Of a stretch of DNA of 64,000 nucleotides, positions 61,071 through 64,000 are shown in pieces. The first letter of the stretch is position 1; each line of letters starts with the position of its first letter. The translations under genes were made by a program, and so were the position numbers. Source of the DNA: Flavobacterium zhairuonense (GTDB lineage Bacteria > Bacteroidota > Bacteroidia > Flavobacteriales > Flavobacteriaceae); contig NZ_SJSY01000073.1 in the NCBI RefSeq assembly GCF_004352915.1, positions 248,001 through 312,000 of the forward strand, in the 5' to 3' direction. The notes beneath the pieces are model-generated. The model made no database searches. It saw only the letters and a program-made list of their open reading frames with translations, and had not been told where the DNA came from.

Positions 61071-64000
61071 ATGACTGACTTTTTTACAATGAAAAGCAAA
61101 AAAAAGCTCCTGAAATGTCTGGGGTTTTTATCCCTTATGCTTCTGTTTTCTGTGAGTGCCACGGCTCAGACTACAGTTACAGGGATTGTGTCTGATGCAA
61201 ATGGGCCAATTCCAGGAGCAAATGTGACGCTGAAAGGCACGAAAAATACTGCGGTTACAGGCTTTGACGGAAATTATTCTATAACTAACGTTCCTTCAAA
61301 TGGAGTTTTGGTATTTAGTTTTTTAGGTTTAAAAGATAAAGAGATCCCTGTTGCGGGAAAAAATAAAATTAATGCAGTTTTGGAAGAAAACCAGAATAAC
61401 CTGCAGGAAGTTGTAGTTATAGGTTATGGTACGCAACGAAAGGAAGCGGTTACGGGATCTGTTTCTTCTATAAAAGGAGATGTTGTTCGCGAAGTGCCAT
61501 CGGCGAATATTACTCAGGCTTTGCAAGGACGTTTGGCCGGAGTTCAAATGAACCAAACCTCATCTAAACCGGGTGCCGAAATGCAGATTCGTATTAGAGG
61601 AACACGTTCTCTAACAGCTGATAATAATCCGCTTGTAGTATTAGATGGAATTCCATTTGCAGGGTCAATTGGCGACATCAGCCCAGATAATATTAAAAGT
61701 ATTGATATCTTAAAAGATGCTTCGGCAACGGCTATCTATGGATCGCGTGGTGCTAATGGTGTTATTTTAATTTCAACAAATAAAGGACAAAAGGGGCAAA
61801 AAGCTAAATTTTCATACAACACGTACAGTGGTCTAAAAACTATTTTTGCTAAATTCCCAATGATGAACGGACCTGAATTTGTGGCTTTGCGTAAAGCAGC
61901 TACACTTCCAGGAACAACTACGCCACTTTATACAAACGGTGCAGATGAAGCTGATAATGTAAATACAGATTGGCAGGATTTAATGTATGGCGCAGGTCTG
62001 GTAACCAATCATGATGTTGGTGTTTCGGGCGGAACTGAAGGAGGAAACTATAATTTTGGTACAAGTTATTATAAAGAAGAAGCAGTAGTGCCAGGTCAAG
62101 ACTATAGTCGTATAACATTAAGAGGAGCTGTAGATCAAGCAATAGGACAGTATTTTAAAGTTGGTTTTACAACTAATAATAACTATTCGATTTCAAATGG
62201 AGGAAATTTAAGTTTGTATAATACTTTAAGTACAACTTCAATCGCTAATCCCTACAATCCAGATGGATCATTGAAGAGAACGGTTAAGATGCCATTAGAT
62301 GAAAACTGGGTATATACGAGAGATGTTATAGAAAATTTGGGAGATAAATGGATCGACCAAACAAAAGCATACAGTTCTTATAACACTTTATATGCAGAGG
62401 TAAAAATACCGGGTGTAGAAGGTTTGAAATTCCATGTTGATTTGGGAGGTAATTTCCGTTCGACAAATGGAGGTCAATATACTGGGGAAGGTGTATTTAG
62501 TATTAATCCAACAACAGTTTCTACAGCTACTATTACAAATACTTTAAACACGAACTGGGCGATACAAAACTTGCTTACATATGATCGTACTTTTGGGAAA
62601 CATCAAGTAAATGCAGTAGCAATGTATTCTTCGGAACAAACTACATACAACAGATCACAAGTTTCTGCAAAAGACATTCCTTCAGATTCTTTCCAATTTT
62701 ACAACTTAGGAAGAGCAGCTGGCGAGATTTCGATAAATCCAGACAATCAAGATTACCAACAAAGTGGATTGATTTCATACATGGCGCGTGCGATGTATTC
62801 ATATGATAATCGCTACATGCTTACTGCTACTGTAAGATCAGATGCTTCTTCAAGATTAGCAAAAGGACATCAATGGCATACTTATCCTGCTGTATCTGTT
62901 GGATGGAATATGAAAAATGAATCATTTATGCAGAATGTAACTTGGTTGGAGCAATTGAAATTACGTGCAGGTTACGGAGAGACTTCTAATCAGGCAGTTG
63001 CGCCTTATTCTACTCTTGGAAGTTTAGCTTCAAGACCATACAATTTTGGAGATACTAATACAACAGGTTATTATGTGTCAACATTGCCAAATCCTGATTT
63101 AGGTTGGGAATATTCTACTACAATGAATTATGGTGTTGATTTTGGCTTCTTCAAAAACAGATTAAGCGGTACTTTTGAATACTATGTTACAGATACAAAA
63201 GATATTCTTTTAAGTGTTGGTTTGCCTCCAACGGCTGGTGTAGGAAGTTATACGGCTAATATTGGACAAACTCAAAATAAAGGTTACGAATTTACCCTTA
63301 ACGGAGCAATTTTTGACAATCCGAATGGCTGGTCTTGGGATGTGGGTGTTAACTTCTATTCTAACAAAAACAAACTTGTTGCACTTTCTTCAGGACAAAC
63401 GCGTGACGAAAACAACTGGTGGTTTGTTGGACACCCAATTGATGTGATTTTTGATTATGAGAAAATCGGACTTTGGCAACAAAACGATGCAAATCTTACT
63501 AAATACGAGCCAGGAGGAAACGTAGGTATGATTAAAGTAAAATATACCGGAGATTTTAATGCAGATGGTACACCAACAAGACAAATTGGGCCTGCTGATA
63601 GACAAATCATTGATGTGAATCCTGATTTCCTTGGAGGTTTCAATACTCGCGTAGCGTATAAAAATTTAGACCTTAGTGTGGTTGGTGCTTTCCAGAGTGG
63701 AGGCGTTTTGATCAGTACGCTTTATTCTTCTACAGGTTATTTGAATATGTTAAGCGGACGTAGAGGAAACGTAGATGTAGATTATTGGACTCCAGAAAAT
63801 ACAGATGCTAAATATCCAAGACCTGGAGGGATTTCAAGTAATGACAATCCGAAATATGGATCAACTTTAGGATACTTTGATGCCTCTTATGTTAAAATCC
63901 GTACAATTACTTTGGGGTACAACATTACTGAAAAATTCATTAAAGATTTAGGAGTTGATCGATTCCGTCTTTACTGCACCGTACAGAATCCATTTGTAAT
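61071..64000 (+). CDS. SusC/RagA-family TonB-dependent outer-membrane receptor (cut by window edge)
   Basis: The frame from the ATG at 61071 stays open to the end of the window (976 codons). A signal peptide (cleaved after ATAQ near residue 35) is followed by a carboxypeptidase-D-like regulatory domain (VTGIVSDANGPIPGANVTLKG), the TonB-box/plug start LQEVVVIGYGTQRKEAVTG, the plug (RIRGTRSLTADNNPLVVLDG) and the beta-barrel. The last residues (RFRLYCTVQNPFV) show that only the final strands are missing. It should import xylan oligosaccharides together with a SusD lipoprotein expected just downstream. Confidence 0.95.
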   Translation, partial: MTDFFTMKSKKKLLKCLGFLSLMLLFSVSATAQTTVTGIVSDANGPIPGANVTLKGTKNTAVTGFDGNYSITNVPSNGVLVFSFLGLKDKEIPVAGKNKINAVLEENQNNLQEVVVIGYGTQRKEAVTGSVSSIKGDVVREVPSANITQALQGRLAGVQMNQTSSKPGAEMQIRIRGTRSLTADNNPLVVLDGIPFAGSIGDISPDNIKSIDILKDASATAIYGSRGANGVILISTNKGQKGQKAKFSYNTYSGLKTIFAKFPMMNGPEFVALRKAATLPGTTTPLYTNGADEADNVNTDWQDLMYGAGLVTNHDVGVSGGTEGGNYNFGTSYYKEEAVVPGQDYSRITLRGAVDQAIGQYFKVGFTTNNNYSISNGGNLSLYNTLSTTSIANPYNPDGSLKRTVKMPLDENWVYTRDVIENLGDKWIDQTKAYSSYNTLYAEVKIPGVEGLKFHVDLGGNFRSTNGGQYTGEGVFSINPTTVSTATITNTLNTNWAIQNLLTYDRTFGKHQVNAVAMYSSEQTTYNRSQVSAKDIPSDSFQFYNLGRAAGEISINPDNQDYQQSGLISYMARAMYSYDNRYMLTATVRSDASSRLAKGHQWHTYPAVSVGWNMKNESFMQNVTWLEQLKLRAGYGETSNQAVAPYSTLGSLASRPYNFGDTNTTGYYVSTLPNPDLGWEYSTTMNYGVDFGFFKNRLSGTFEYYVTDTKDILLSVGLPPTAGVGSYTANIGQTQNKGYEFTLNGAIFDNPNGWSWDVGVNFYSNKNKLVALSSGQTRDENNWWFVGHPIDVIFDYEKIGLWQQNDANLTKYEPGGNVGMIKVKYTGDFNADGTPTRQIGPADRQIIDVNPDFLGGFNTRVAYKNLDLSVVGAFQSGGVLISTLYSSTGYLNMLSGRRGNVDVDYWTPENTDAKYPRPGGISSNDNPKYGSTLGYFDASYVKIRTITLGYNITEKFIKDLGVDRFRLYCTVQNPFV

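Noticed and set aside
1..64000. tRNA, rRNA, integrase or transposase genes
   Set aside because: I looked for them in the gaps and ORFs and found no cloverleaf-like sequence, rRNA segment or recombinase motif; a tRNAscan/Infernal run could still reveal something missed by eye.

Overview
The window is a stretch of chromosome from a member of the Bacteroidota, most likely Flavobacterium or a close relative. The evidence is AT-rich DNA, -7 promoter elements of the TAnnTTTG type, almost no Shine-Dalgarno sequences, many SPII lipoproteins, a SusC-type TonB-dependent receptor, TPR-type histidine kinases, and several families of long intergenic inverted repeats typical of flavobacterial genomes. I found no tRNA, rRNA, CRISPR array, transposase or phage genes.

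Layout. 1-4.6 kb: the end of cydA, cydB (cytochrome bd oxidase), a small membrane protein, a TauE/SafE permease, a Crp/Fnr regulator and a rhodanese, with four inverted-repeat elements and a Flavo-1-like RNA between them. 4.7-10.9 kb: ordinary metabolic and housekeeping genes (NADP-dependent GAPDH, M1 peptidase, ACT-domain protein, beta-barrel protein, GNAT). 11.1-17.4 kb: a tripartite RND efflux operon (MFP, permease, outer-membrane factor) preceded by a small secreted protein. 17.5-18.9 kb: an NTF2-like lipoprotein and an AraC regulator.

19-40 kb is the unusual part. One signalling cassette occurs three times in the same orientation. On the minus strand it has a tiny acidic/proline-rich lipoprotein, a lipobox/TPR/transmembrane histidine kinase and a response regulator. 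Divergent from these, on the plus strand, is an unrecognised one-TM protein. Copy 3 (35.3-39.2 kb) is complete. Copy 1 (19.1-22.2 kb) has no response regulator and its plus-strand protein lacks the outer domain. Copy 2 (24.6-27.0 kb) keeps the response regulator and the plus-strand protein, but its kinase has an internal deletion and its lipoprotein is frameshifted. The divergent control regions are homologous: interleaved inverted repeats, a tiny upstream ORF, an ACTAGT palindrome next to a -7 element, and arrays of short iterons repeating every 9-10 bp. In copies 2 and 3 the array runs up to the start codon. Between copies 2 and 3 lies an accessory block: two small secreted proteins, a stand-alone HsdR-N-type nuclease whose start codon lies inside a perfect 21-bp inverted repeat, a tight five-gene membrane operon (two DUF4407-type proteins, a transglutaminase-like membrane protein and two unknowns), and a YidD-like/DUF4177-like pair.

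41-64 kb is a glucuronoxylan utilisation locus: GH67 and GH115 glucuronidases, a mannonate-branch SDR and UxuA, GH10 xylanase, a GPH-type sugar transporter, two GH43 enzymes, a GntR-type regulator in an operon with xylB and xylA, an Fsa-like transaldolase, aldose epimerase and the start of a SusC receptor that runs off the window. Four LacI-type operator-like sites (core CAACCGATTG or close variants) sit upstream of GH67, the transporter and susC. Genes for glucuronate isomerase, KDG kinase/aldolase and SusD are not in the window.
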